Positions 1 through 8,246 of a stretch of 64,000 nt of DNA are shown here, piece after piece. Position 1 is the first letter of the stretch. Every line of letters starts with the position of its first letter. The notes under the pieces were generated by a model. That model was given only the letters and a program-made list of their open reading frames with translations. It did not search any database and was not told the origin of the DNA. The stretch covers positions 1-64,000 of the forward strand of contig NZ_JAEFAJ010000005.1 in NCBI RefSeq assembly GCF_016287535.1, in the 5' to 3' direction. Source of the DNA: Ruminococcus sp. (lineage in GTDB: Bacteria > Bacillota > Clostridia > Oscillospirales > Ruminococcaceae). A program made the position numbers and the translations under genes.

Positions 1-113
1 CCTCGTGTCTGCTGGTCAGCAGCGTTTACAGCTGAAGCTGCCGGTAAGCTTGCTGCTATCACAAATGCAGAAACCGCACCGCTGACTGCTCTTTTAATGT
101 TTTTCAAACTCAA
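1..113 (-). CDS. N-terminus of a secreted protein, probably a cellulosomal xylanase (partial, runs off window)
   Basis: Only the first 37 codons are in the window. They encode a signal peptide (L-S-LKNIKRAVSGAVSAFVIAAS...) followed by AADQQTR. The same arrangement (LKNIKR..., then AADQQTR) starts the GH10 protein next door and AADQQTR also follows the signal peptide of the GH11 protein near 44.6 kb, so this is probably a paralogous secreted glycoside hydrolase. I chose the TTG start because an AGGAG ribosome-binding site lies 8 nt upstream; an in-frame GTG four residues earlier overlaps that site. The catalytic part lies outside the window, so the enzyme class is inferred from the leader alone. 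Confidence 0.6.
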   Translation of the reverse strand, partial: MSLKNIKRAVSGAVSAFVIAASLPAASAVNAADQQTR

Positions 114-187
114 AATAATCACTCCTCGTTATAAATAATTTGTTTGTTTTTTGCCTGAATTTATTTACTTCCCTCCTTTAGTTGAAG

Positions 188-299
188 TGGGATAAAAATC
201 CCCCAAATTCCCGTTCTAATTTATATATTTCTCCAATAAATATACACCATTTGTAAAGATTTGTAAATATTATACAGCAAAAAGAGCAATTTATGTCAA
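188..299 (-). promoter_or_regulatory. Promoter and 5' leader of the truncated leftmost gene
   Basis: On the minus strand a TTGACA (294-299) and TATAAT (269-274) are separated by 19 nt. The transcribed leader carries a small GGGAT/ATCCC stem-loop (188-203). The same layout, with about 60 bp of clear sequence similarity around the -10/-35 region, lies in front of the neighbouring GH10 gene, so the two genes probably share control. The 19-nt spacer is longer than ideal. Confidence 0.5.
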
Positions 300-482
300 C
301 AAGAAAGCAAAAAACGGATAGTCTATTATTCAATTTAAGCATATTTCATCATCTTTTCAGCCGTATCTTTTATCTCCAGTCCACCCTGAAAATGTGTTCT
401 GAAAGTCCACTTATCAGCTTCACACTTTTCTTTTATTGTAAGCAGTTCCAACTTTTCGGATAACATTCCATATATAAAATTA

Positions 483-507
483 GAGCCGAAGAAGAATTCC
501 TCGGCTC
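483..507. terminator. Rho-independent terminator after the GH10/CE4 locus
   Basis: GAGCCGA and TCGGCTC arms enclose an 11-nt loop, with T-rich sequence on both flanks. It lies just beyond the CE4 remnant on the minus strand, marking the original 3' end of that gene. Between this hairpin and the promoter at 299 I see no coding sequence. Confidence 0.65.
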
Positions 508-526
508 ATTTTTGTAATTTTGGGGA

Positions 527-669
527 TCAGGTCTGGTTTGCGCTTACGATGAAGAATGTAGCTGTCATGTTATTCTTGATAAGAGCGTCGATTATCATTT
601 AGCCAGGTCATAATTGCTGGTAGCTGATGCATCGTCATCTAATGAGATAGCGCAGAGCTTCTTGTCTGC
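527..669 (-). pseudogene. Remnant of a CE4 (NodB-like) acetyl xylan esterase / polysaccharide deacetylase module
   Basis: Directly after the TAG stop of the GH10 gene the same frame reads ADKKLCAISLDDDASATSNY...LAK. It then continues, after a one-base frame change, as MIIDALIKNNMTATFFIVSA before a TGA. This is the start of a NodB/CE4 domain: the KKLCAISLDD strand carries the metal-binding Asp motif, and MTATFF matches the usual ATFF strand. Only about 47 residues remain of a module that normally exceeds 180. The xylanase therefore once carried a C-terminal esterase that has been lost by stop, frameshift and truncation. The family match is my reading of motifs; no search was run. Confidence 0.7.
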
Positions 670-3525
670 CTATACCTGATCGTCGTTATTTACAACAACA
701 GTTGTTGCAGTAACCTTGGTAGTAGTTGTTGTAGTTGTAGTTGTGGTTGTGATAGTTGTAGTCGAAGTTATAGCCCCCGGACCTGCCTTTTTAGCAAGAG
801 TTATAATGTCATTGTAGAATGACTTAGGCTGATAGTTGCTGAACGGAAGCGGTGAACCGCCGTTCTCATAGCATCTCCAGCTTCTCTCGTCTGTTGTTCC
901 CGCGAGGGTCACGCAGGAGATGTTCTTAGCGTGTTTCATAGCTACCTCAAAGATCTGAGGATAAAGCTTACCGTTAGTACCGGTGCTGTTAGTGATTTCG
1001 AGTTCTGTGATCTGAATGTCAAGTCCGAGCGTTTCAAACTGCTTTACAGCTGTTTCAAACTCACTTGCCGAAGGATAACTTGAATCAAGGTGAGCCTCCA
1101 TTCCGATACCGTCGATATAGTCGCCCTCCTTCATGATTGCCTTGGCCATATTTATAAGGTCGTCCGTCTTTGCGCTCATGTACTCGTTATAGTCATTGAG
1201 GTAAAGCTTACACTCCTCAGGAGCATACTCTCTTGCATACTTGAATGCGTTTACAACGAACTCTGTGTTTCCTTCGCCGTATACCTTTGCCCAGTTTGAA
1301 CGGTTTGCAGGTCTCATACCACCGCCGTCGTTAACAAACAGCTCGTTGCAGACATCGTATGAATGGAGTTTGAGATCAGGATAGTTGGTCTTGATCTGTG
1401 AGAATGTATTCTTTATCATGCTCTCAAGACGCTTGTTCATACGGTCCTTGGAAACAAATCCGTCATTGTCCTTGAAGAGAGACTGAGGTGTCTGACTGTA
1501 CCATACAAACGTATTACCACGAACACCGATACCGTTCTGCTCTGCGAACTCAAGGATTTTACCTGCCTGGCTTAGGCTTATATCTACTTCATCACCGTTT
1601 ATGCCTGCAACGATAGAATCAGGCTTCATTTCATATTCACAGGTTACAGAGTTATAATTCTTCTTGATGAACTCCTGAGCCTGGTAGGTGCCAATTTCAA
1701 AGGAACTTACAACAGTACCGAGACGGAAGTACGGACCCATGTGGTCCTTGAAGCCGTTGCCGTCCCTTTCGTATGTGTAGTTACGGTTCTGGTGAGCTGC
1801 CACGTTCCCAGTGCTGCTTGTACTCTCATAAGTTGTAGTAACCTGAGTAGTAGTCGTGGCTGTATCAGCCTTAGTTGTAGTAACCTGAGTAGTTGTTGTG
1901 GTTGTAGCAGCCTTAGTTGTAGCTGCTGTCTGAACTGTATTAATGCCTGATGAATAGTTTTCGGGAAGTGACTTGATAAGTCCTAAGAGGTGCTTCTGGA
2001 TAGCAGCTGCGTCATTTGTTGTTATACCGCCGCCAGCCTCATAAACGTCTGCATTGTACTTGCCCTGATCTGAGAGCTTATATTTGTTCGGGTTAGCGAG
2101 GGACTGCATTATAATTACAGCATCGCCCATATCAATACCGTCGTCGCAGTTAGCGTCGCCCCACTTGGAAACCTTTGATTCAAGAAGTTCCTTAAAGTCA
2201 ACAGGAGCTGTTGTTGTAGCAGTAACTGTTGTGGTATTGGTAGTAGTTGTTGTGGTAGTGGTAGTCGAAGTTAAAGTTGTTGTAGTTGCAGTTACAGGAG
2301 GATCTATTTTATCAGCAAGAGCTATAATGTCATTGTAGAATGGCTTAGGCTTATAGTTACTGAACGGGAGCTGTATATTGTTGTCGTATCTCCACAAACT
2401 CTCGTCTGTTGTTCTTGAGAGGGTCACGCAGGAGATGTTCTTAGCGTGCTTCATAGCTGCCTCAAAGATCTGAGGATAAAGCTGATCGACAGGACCTGTG
2501 CTGTTTGAGATATCAAGCTCTGTGATCTGAATGTCAAGTCCGAGTGACTCAAACTGCTTTATAGCTGTTTCAAACTCGCTTGCCGAAGGATACCTTGTAT
2601 CAAGATGAGCCTCCATTCCGATACCGTCAATATAATCTCCCTCTTTCATGATTGTCTTTGCAATATTTATAAGGTCATCCGTCTTTGCACTCATGTACTC
2701 GTTATAATCGCTGAGATAAAGCTTACAATCCTCAGGAGCATACTCTCTTGCATACTTGAATGCGTTTACAACGTACTCTGAGTTGCCTTCACCGTATACT
2801 CTCGTCCAGTTGGAGTTGCTTGCAGGTCTCATTCCGCCACCGTCGTTAACGAACAGCTCGCTACATACGTCATAAGAATGGAGCTGTAAGTCAGGATAAT
2901 CGGACTTGATCTGAGCGAATGTGTTCTTTATCATGCTCTCAAGACGCTTGTTCATACGCTCCTTGGAAACATATTCGCGATTGTCCTGAAAGAGATAAGC
3001 AGGTGTCTGGCTGTACCATACAAACGTATAACCATGAACACCTATGCCGTTCTCCTCAGCGAACTTGAGTATTGCGCTTGCGCCGTAAAGGCTGATATCT
3101 ACTTCATCACCGTTTACGCCTGCAACGATTGAATCAGGCTTCATTTCGTTTTCGCAGGTGATAGAGTTGTAGTTCTTCTTGATGAATTCCTGAGCCTGTG
3201 ATTTGCCAATTTCAAAGCCGCCTACACCAGTTCCGAGACGGAAGTACGGTCCCATGTAATCCTTGAAGCCGTCACCCCCCTTTTCGTAGGTGTAGTTAAG
3301 GTTCTGGTGAGCTGCTACGCCCTCCGTGCTGCCTGCGTCCTCATGAGTTGCGTCGCCTTCGCCGCCTGCATTATCGCCGCCCATATCGCCTAAATCAAAA
3401 CCGCCGATATCTTCGCGTGTCTGCTGGTCAGCAGCTTTAATAACTGTAGCTGCAGGCATACTTGCCGCGATCACCATTGCAGATATAGTACAGCTGAATA
3501 CTCTTTTGATGTTTTTCAAATTCAA
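670..3525 (-). CDS. Tandem GH10 endo-xylanase with internal dockerin (GH10-Doc-GH10)
   Basis: Secreted cellulosomal xylanase of 951 residues. Signal peptide (1-32), first GH10 module (about 75-405), Thr-rich linker, dockerin type I (about 455-525; GDANCDDGIDMGDAV...LANPNKY, second half ITTNDAAAIQKHLL), second Thr linker, second GH10 module (about 580-905), then a Thr-rich tail that stops abruptly at TAG. Family role: GH10 hydrolyses beta-1,4-xylan, and the dockerin docks the enzyme to a scaffoldin cohesin. Nucleophile motifs ITELD and ITELE are present. The acid/base motif is NE in module 2 (Asn727-Glu728) but SE in module 1 (Ser222-Glu223). The usual RGHT His is Tyr166 in module 1 and Asn671 in module 2. 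I chose the TTG start, 8 nt after AGGGG; the in-frame GTG three codons earlier overlaps the ribosome site. The C-terminal CE4 module is decayed. Confidence 0.93.
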   Translation of the reverse strand: MNLKNIKRVFSCTISAMVIAASMPAATVIKAADQQTREDIGGFDLGDMGGDNAGGEGDATHEDAGSTEGVAAHQNLNYTYEKGGDGFKDYMGPYFRLGTGVGGFEIGKSQAQEFIKKNYNSITCENEMKPDSIVAGVNGDEVDISLYGASAILKFAEENGIGVHGYTFVWYSQTPAYLFQDNREYVSKERMNKRLESMIKNTFAQIKSDYPDLQLHSYDVCSELFVNDGGGMRPASNSNWTRVYGEGNSEYVVNAFKYAREYAPEDCKLYLSDYNEYMSAKTDDLINIAKTIMKEGDYIDGIGMEAHLDTRYPSASEFETAIKQFESLGLDIQITELDISNSTGPVDQLYPQIFEAAMKHAKNISCVTLSRTTDESLWRYDNNIQLPFSNYKPKPFYNDIIALADKIDPPVTATTTTLTSTTTTTTTTTNTTTVTATTTAPVDFKELLESKVSKWGDANCDDGIDMGDAVIIMQSLANPNKYKLSDQGKYNADVYEAGGGITTNDAAAIQKHLLGLIKSLPENYSSGINTVQTAATTKAATTTTTTQVTTTKADTATTTTQVTTTYESTSSTGNVAAHQNRNYTYERDGNGFKDHMGPYFRLGTVVSSFEIGTYQAQEFIKKNYNSVTCEYEMKPDSIVAGINGDEVDISLSQAGKILEFAEQNGIGVRGNTFVWYSQTPQSLFKDNDGFVSKDRMNKRLESMIKNTFSQIKTNYPDLKLHSYDVCNELFVNDGGGMRPANRSNWAKVYGEGNTEFVVNAFKYAREYAPEECKLYLNDYNEYMSAKTDDLINMAKAIMKEGDYIDGIGMEAHLDSSYPSASEFETAVKQFETLGLDIQITELEITNSTGTNGKLYPQIFEVAMKHAKNISCVTLAGTTDERSWRCYENGGSPLPFSNYQPKSFYNDIITLAKKAGPGAITSTTTITTTTTTTTTTTKVTATTVVVNNDDQV

Positions 3526-3586
3526 ATAAATCACCCCTCATTACACATTTTTGTCTGATGTTTTTCTTTCTGCCTCATTTAATTGA

Positions 3587-3695
3587 TGCGGGATTAAGCA
3601 TCCCACAAATTCACGCGCTATTCAGTTTATACATAATATACAATATTTATATAGATTTGTAAAGATTATACAGTAAAAACCGCAATTTATGCTAA
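3587..3695 (-). promoter_or_regulatory. Promoter and 5' leader of the GH10 gene
   Basis: TATAAT (3665-3670, read on minus) with a TTAGCA -35-like hexamer (3690-3695) 19 nt away, and a GGGAT/ATCCC stem-loop in the leader (3587-3606). The region matches the 5' region of the leftmost gene base by base over long stretches, including ...GCAATTTATG... and GCAAAAAACGG. The duplication suggests common regulation. Nothing coding lies between here and the dockerin remnant at 3863. Confidence 0.45.
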
Positions 3696-3826
3696 CAAAA
3701 AAGCAAAAAACGGTTAGCATTTTATTTTGGCATATTCCATTTTACTGTTCAGTCTGAGAAAAGAATCTAAAAAGGATTTCAAAATTGGTTTGTTTATTAT
3801 ATTTGGTTTCAATTATTCATGATAAA

Positions 3827-3854
3827 GAAGCTCCGGCATTAATGTCGGAGCTTC
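3827..3854 (-). terminator. Terminator after dockerin remnant
   Basis: GAAGCTCCG and CGGAGCTTC arms form a strong stem, followed on the minus strand by a T-rich stretch. It sits just downstream of the dockerin remnant stop. Confidence 0.65.
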
Positions 3855-3862
3855 TCTTTGTA

Positions 3863-4051
3863 TTAATCTAAGAAACTGATTTTTCCTAAAAGGTAAAGCT
3901 GTATGTGCTGTGCATCATTAACAGTGAGACCGTCGCCGTATGCGTCTGCATATTTTAATCCTTTTTCGGTAATATGTCTTGGATCTGTTCCATTTAATCC
4001 GTATTTATTCGGATTTGCAAGCGCCTGCATTATCAGAACAGCATGAATACT
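3863..4051 (-). pseudogene. Orphan dockerin fragment
   Basis: The minus strand reads AVLIMQALANPNKYG...TEKGLKYADAYGDGLTVNDAQHIQLYLLGKISFLD then TAA. This is the last ~60 residues of a ruminococcal type I dockerin, comprising the end of the first calcium-binding repeat and the whole second one. The first loop (DVNCD...) and the catalytic part are missing: the frame is closed by TAA immediately upstream. It is the remains of a further cellulosomal enzyme gene. There is no start codon or ribosome site. Confidence 0.8.
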
Positions 4052-4141
4052 TTATAAAATGTAAACCTTTCTTGTTTTGATAGTAAGCGTCAAAAGTGAA
4101 TTGTATCATTATCTTTTCAAGTGAATGTTATTTCAATATAA

Positions 4142-4178
4142 AAAATGAGTTGGCGCAGATTATGCACCAACTCATTTT
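4142..4178. repeat. Hairpin repeat element, copy A
   Basis: Stem ATGAGTTGG/CCAACTCAT with A-rich and T-rich flanks, followed by GAGTATG. A diverged copy lies at 6276-6314 with compensatory changes in the stem. It may be a bidirectional terminator or a small mobile hairpin; it is not needed to terminate the VWA gene, which has its own hairpin closer. Confidence 0.45.
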
Positions 4179-4273
4179 ACAAGAGTATGTCTTTTCGGAG
4201 TCTATCCTAAAATTTGTGTAACCCTCTGCGTATCAGTATGCTAATATGCAGATACCCACTAAATATAAGCTAT

Positions 4274-4305
4274 AAAGGCCGGACTTTTATAAGTCCAGCC
4301 TTTTT
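4274..4305. terminator. Terminator of the VWA gene
   Basis: GGCCGGACTT/AAGTCCAGCC stem (one mismatch) flanked by A- and T-runs, 15-45 nt beyond the stop of the VWA gene on the minus strand. Confidence 0.65.
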
Positions 4306-4319
4306 GTTTGTATTATAGC

Positions 4320-4970
4320 TTATTTCTTATTTCTGCGCTCATTGTCAGCTTCTACAGAGAACTTCCATGCCTTATTCAGACCCTTTTTGGCTCTTACACT
4401 GCTTACAGCGCAGCCGACAGCTTCGTAAAGAACTTCCGTACCGCAGCAGTCAGCGTGATAGTCAACTGCGTTTTCAGCTCTGATACCGATTGAACCAGCG
4501 GTCTCGGCTGCGTCGATATTAGCTCCGAGGAATACAAACTCCCAGCCCCTTTCCTCCTGCGCTTTTTCGATGAGCTTCTTCACGTCCTTGTGGCTGTACT
4601 TCCTGCTGGCGTTCTCCATACCGTCCGTTGTAATGACAAACAGCGTCTTTTCGGGAACATCTTCCTCACGGGCATACTTATGGATATTGGCGATATGGTG
4701 AACTGCGTCTCCCACTGCATCAAGAAGAGCCGTACAGCCTGAGGGAACATAGTCCCTGTCGGTAAGCTTGGGAATATCTTCCAGCTTCACCCTGTCATGT
4801 ATCACTTTGGAATCATTGCTGAAAAATACAGTTGAGACAAGTGCTTCGCCCTCTTCTTTCTTCTGCTTTGCAATAAGTGAATTGAAGCCGCCGATAGTAT
4901 CAGGTGTAAGTCCGCTCATTGAGCCGCTCTCGTCAAGGATAAATACCAGTTCAGTAAGATTCTTTTTCAT
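4320..4970 (-). CDS. von Willebrand factor A (VWA) domain protein
   Basis: Cytoplasmic 216-aa protein that is almost entirely one VWA domain. The metal-ion-dependent adhesion site is intact: DESGS near residue 12, the conserved Thr in GCTALLDA (~75), and TTDG (~115). No signal peptide or membrane segment. The start is set by a GGAGG site 7 nt before the ATG at 4970; an upstream in-frame extension has no ribosome site and crosses a promoter-like region. It lies 110 bp downstream of a macro-domain gene on the same strand, so the two may work together. VWA proteins usually mediate metal-dependent protein-protein contact; the partner is unknown. Confidence 0.85.
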   Translation of the reverse strand: MKKNLTELVFILDESGSMSGLTPDTIGGFNSLIAKQKKEEGEALVSTVFFSNDSKVIHDRVKLEDIPKLTDRDYVPSGCTALLDAVGDAVHHIANIHKYAREEDVPEKTLFVITTDGMENASRKYSHKDVKKLIEKAQEERGWEFVFLGANIDAAETAGSIGIRAENAVDYHADCCGTEVLYEAVGCAVSSVRAKKGLNKAWKFSVEADNERRNKK

Positions 4971-5080
4971 AATAATACCTCCGTTTTGATGTTTTCTGCG
5001 GAAGCGCTTTTGCGTTTCCTTTACTGTAATTACAGTATACATCATCACGGAGGTATTTTGGTCGCTTCAAAGGCGACAAA

Positions 5081-6136
5081 TCATGAACCTATTAAACTCT
5101 GGTCAAAGGCGAACAGCGCTTCGTTTATCTCATAGATATTATAATTGCTGCGTTCAATAAAATAGCGGATTATCAGGTCGAATTTCAGACTGTCCGACAG
5201 TGCAAAGCCTGCTTTTTTCAGAAGCTCTTCCGTTTCGCCGAGATCAAGTTCAAGGGCTACTGCAAAAGCCACAGCCGTCTGCTTTTTCGGCTTGTAGTTC
5301 TTGTCGCTGCGTATCTTTGAAAAGAGCTTGCGGTCGATATTGGCTTTTTTATAGGTCTCAACATCTGTCATGCCCTTTTCGTCTATGAGCCGCAGCAGAG
5401 CTTCCGAGAAAGACTCGTCATGGGTTTTCAGCAGATCTTCAAGGTCAGCGCTCGCTTCACAGCAGATATCAGCTTCCACGGGCATGATATTTGCGGAGCT
5501 TTCCTTTTTCCTGCCGAATAGTCCGAGCGGTTTAGCTGCTTCCGCGGTATGGTACATACCAAGAGCTGTTTCGCTGTCCCTGTTTCTTTTGTCGAGAGCT
5601 GCGCTTTTTTTAGCGTAGGCATCGCTGATATACTGCCTTATCTCGCCGACTATTTCTGAACTGACTTCAAATGAGTCCTTATCAAATATGACCAGCGTGA
5701 TGTCCATATCGTTTTCTTCAAGAAAGCTTCTGAATTCGGAAACGGCAACGTCCAGAGCCCTGTCCTTCGGATAGCCATATATACCAGACGAAATAAGAGG
5801 GAAAGCCACGCTCTCGCAGCCGTTTTCCTTTGCAAGCGCAAGGGAGTTCCTGTAGCATAATCGCAGAAGCTCTTCCTCTCCCCTATCACCGCCATGCCAT
5901 GCGGGACCCACGGTATGTATGATATATTTGCAGTCAAGTGCATATCCCTTTGTAAGCTTTGCATCACCTGTTTTACAGCCGCCGAGAGTCCTGCATTCCT
6001 CCAGCAGCTGCGGACCTGCCGCATGATGTATAGCACCGTCAACTCCGCCTCCGCCCAGCAATGATGAATTTGCAGCATTGACGATAGCGTCGGCTTTGAC
6101 TTTAGTTATATCGTTCCTGATTATCCTGAAAGGCAT
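5081..6136 (-). CDS. Macro-domain (ADP-ribose binding/hydrolase) protein with HTH-like C-terminus
   Basis: 351 aa. Residues 1-170 are a YmdB-type macro domain with the expected motifs: [20 protein letters not shown], and SSGIYGYP for the phosphate loop. Members of this family remove or bind ADP-ribose and O-acetyl-ADP-ribose. After a low-complexity middle (170-250) comes an ~95-residue helical domain ([18 protein letters not shown]...[20 protein letters not shown]) that resembles a degenerate XRE-like helix-turn-helix. Start supported by GGGAGG. The downstream neighbour is a VWA protein. A role in NAD/ADP-ribose signalling or stress defence is inference; no toxin partner is visible nearby. 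Confidence 0.85.
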   Translation of the reverse strand: MPFRIIRNDITKVKADAIVNAANSSLLGGGGVDGAIHHAAGPQLLEECRTLGGCKTGDAKLTKGYALDCKYIIHTVGPAWHGGDRGEEELLRLCYRNSLALAKENGCESVAFPLISSGIYGYPKDRALDVAVSEFRSFLEENDMDITLVIFDKDSFEVSSEIVGEIRQYISDAYAKKSAALDKRNRDSETALGMYHTAEAAKPLGLFGRKKESSANIMPVEADICCEASADLEDLLKTHDESFSEALLRLIDEKGMTDVETYKKANIDRKLFSKIRSDKNYKPKKQTAVAFAVALELDLGETEELLKKAGFALSDSLKFDLIIRYFIERSNYNIYEINEALFAFDQSLIGS

Positions 6137-6221
6137 ACAAGTAACCTCCCTTTAACTTTGATTTATCAAATTATACCATACCTGGCGCAGATTATCAATA
6201 CTTATGTAATATTATATAAAA

Positions 6222-6255
6222 CAGCTCCTGTCTGTATTGGGACAGGAGTCGTTTT
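6222..6255 (-). terminator. Terminator hairpin
   Basis: CTCCTGTC/GACAGGAG stem with A-run and T-run flanks, in the 268-bp gap between the zinc-ribbon gene and the macro gene. Confidence 0.6.
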
Positions 6256-6275
6256 CATTTGTTGCAAATAAAACA

Positions 6276-6314
6276 AAAAATGAACTGTCACAAAATCTGC
6301 ACCAGTTCATTTTA
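6276..6314. repeat. Hairpin repeat element, copy B
   Basis: Stem ATGAACTG/CAGTTCAT, then TTTTAGTTGAGTATG. It aligns with the element at 4142-4178. The stem bases differ but pairing is preserved, and the loop (TCTGCACC against ATGCACC) and the GAGTATG tail are shared. Confidence 0.45.
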
Positions 6315-6404
6315 GTTGAGTATGATAATTCCTAAAACTATTTCTTACTTCCGGTTAATTCCATATTGCAAAAGAATGAGTTATAACGTGTTAGTGAACG
6401 GCAT

Positions 6405-7619
6405 TTATTCAAGAAAATCACTTACGTAAAAATAGCGTTTTTTCTCAATTGAATCCTGTTTCTTTCTCTTCCTGAAAAATAAGATCTTGCAAATTAAAGA
6501 AGAAACCATTACATTAAACACCAGAGGGACGAATATGCAGGCCAATATGATCATTACAATTATACCTATAATTTCAGAATCGATTTCTGTTTCAAAAAGG
6601 TAAGGTTTAAAATACAGGAATACCGCAGCAAATTCTGCCAGCTGTAGGATAAGATATATTATTTTATACAAGCGATGATACAATGGATTGTCAGGAAGGC
6701 TGTCAGCACACATTTTTCCGGTCTGACCATTCATTGCAATAGTATAATTTGCTTTTTCATACGTAATATTCAAAAGCCATACGGGAACAAGATAATATGT
6801 CAGTTCCCTGTTGTGAATCATCTTTTTTATATCAGCTGTTTCAAGGTCAGAAGTTCCGCTTTCAGATTTGAGCTTATTCACAGGGCAGGCTACCTTTATT
6901 CTGTAATCCGCATCTCTCATTGCGTTTTCAGCACCGATAGTATATCTGCTTGCATAAAAGCCCGTAAGATATGATTCATTGAAATCATCTGCCTCGTTGA
7001 AATTGAAAGGCCACATGGAATAAAAAACATTCCATCCCATATTTTTGTCATTTGCAAGTATCGGATAATCCCTGACAGTTATAGAAGAATTTAATTTTGA
7101 ATCAACAACTGATTCGCAGGTACAGCTGTAGCCCCAGACAGGTATATAGCAACCCGTTATGTTAGCCAATGCGTTTTTACTCTTGAAATACTTAGGAACA
7201 TTTTTTATATCGGAAATATATTCCGTGTATTTATCCGCAAATTCCTTTTTAGATATATTGAACGGTATTACTTTATCAGGGCGTATATCTCCTTTAAAAT
7301 CGGAAGATATTATAACATCATGGCTGCAGAAAGGACATTTTGCCGTTCCTGTCGAAGATGCGGTTATTATTTTTCCGCCGCATGAAGGACAGTCAAATTC
7401 TTCGATCTTATCATTCACATAGGGTTCCCATACCGCTTTTGATCTTTTTATCCAGTCAAAATCAGAACTTTTTTCATCAGTTCCTTCATTGAAATGAGAG
7501 CGAATATACTCGATATCGTATGTGTTTTTGCAGAATCTGCATGACATACTTTTTCTGTCGATATCATAATACATGGGAGCTCCGCATGACGGACATTTAA
7601 ATTCTTTTACATCTGACAT
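6405..7619 (-). CDS. Double zinc-ribbon membrane protein of unknown function
   Basis: 404 aa. Two N-terminal CxxC...CxxC zinc ribbons (CPSCG...CRFC near 10-30; CPSCG...CPFC near 75-100) are followed by a soluble middle domain. Two hydrophobic membrane segments near the C-terminus (about 315-335 and 345-375) are followed by a basic tail (FFRKRKKQ). I picked the ATG at 7619, which has AGGTG 6 nt upstream, rather than the GTG three codons earlier that overlaps it. Proteins of this build are often annotated as TFIIB-type zinc-ribbon proteins; the function is not established. It may be co-transcribed with the SUKH gene just upstream. Confidence 0.75.
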   Translation of the reverse strand: MSDVKEFKCPSCGAPMYYDIDRKSMSCRFCKNTYDIEYIRSHFNEGTDEKSSDFDWIKRSKAVWEPYVNDKIEEFDCPSCGGKIITASSTGTAKCPFCSHDVIISSDFKGDIRPDKVIPFNISKKEFADKYTEYISDIKNVPKYFKSKNALANITGCYIPVWGYSCTCESVVDSKLNSSITVRDYPILANDKNMGWNVFYSMWPFNFNEADDFNESYLTGFYASRYTIGAENAMRDADYRIKVACPVNKLKSESGTSDLETADIKKMIHNRELTYYLVPVWLLNITYEKANYTIAMNGQTGKMCADSLPDNPLYHRLYKIIYLILQLAEFAAVFLYFKPYLFETEIDSEIIGIIVMIILACIFVPLVFNVMVSSLICKILFFRKRKKQDSIEKKRYFYVSDFLE

Positions 7620-7697
7620 TCTATTCACCTGTATTTCCGGTCTGAAAAAAATTGTTATTTCCCTTCTGATATGGTTTGATTTTGTTGTTTTATCCGC

Positions 7698-8231
7698 TTA
7701 CTCAGCGTCGTCCCATCCATCGAGATATTCTTCTAATTCATCGTCCTCAACTTCACCGTCCAAGAAGTCTGCAATGATACATTCGAGAAGAGTTGTGATA
7801 TCATCGTATTCTTCTTCATCGCCGTGATCATTTGCTATTATCTTGTTAGTGTCAAGGTCAAGGAGAACAAGCTCGCCGTCGCCGATCATATCGCCAAGAA
7901 ACATATAATTCTTTGTATTATCCCATTCGGGATCAGGCATTTTCTCAATCTGGTCAAGTGTGCTGATCTCAAGATTTGAAGGACTAAGGTAAAAACCGTT
8001 TGTAAACTTGAATAAGTCCCTTAATTCATCGGTAAGCTTGATATTTGTACGCTTTTCAAATCTATCTATTTCTTCTTCTGAAACAGGAGCGAACAGCCGG
8101 AGTTCAACGTCGTCGGGATAATTCTTTGCCAGATGAACAAGAAGCTTCATTTCTTCGTAAAACTCCGCATTCTTCGGAATTACCGCATTGTTTATATCCT
8201 GTCTTACGGGTGGAATGTAATTTTCTGACAT
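7698..8231 (-). CDS. SMI1/KNR4 (SUKH) family protein
   Basis: 177 aa, soluble and acidic. The family pattern is clear: PVSEEEIDRFEKRTNIKLTDELRDLFKFTNG early, GELVLLDLDTNKI in the middle, and an acidic C-terminus. SUKH proteins are commonly immunity proteins of polymorphic toxin systems or general interaction modules. No toxin gene is adjacent; the nearest very large secreted protein is the RTX protein about 2 kb away on the other strand. Start supported by GAGGT. Confidence 0.8.
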   Translation of the reverse strand: MSENYIPPVRQDINNAVIPKNAEFYEEMKLLVHLAKNYPDDVELRLFAPVSEEEIDRFEKRTNIKLTDELRDLFKFTNGFYLSPSNLEISTLDQIEKMPDPEWDNTKNYMFLGDMIGDGELVLLDLDTNKIIANDHGDEEEYDDITTLLECIIADFLDGEVEDDELEEYLDGWDDAE

Positions 8232-8246
8232 GATCGTTACCTCACT

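Noticed and set aside
8045-8233. Plus-strand frames over the SUKH gene and its upstream region
   Set aside because: No ribosome site, and the minus-strand gene has family motifs and a good start.
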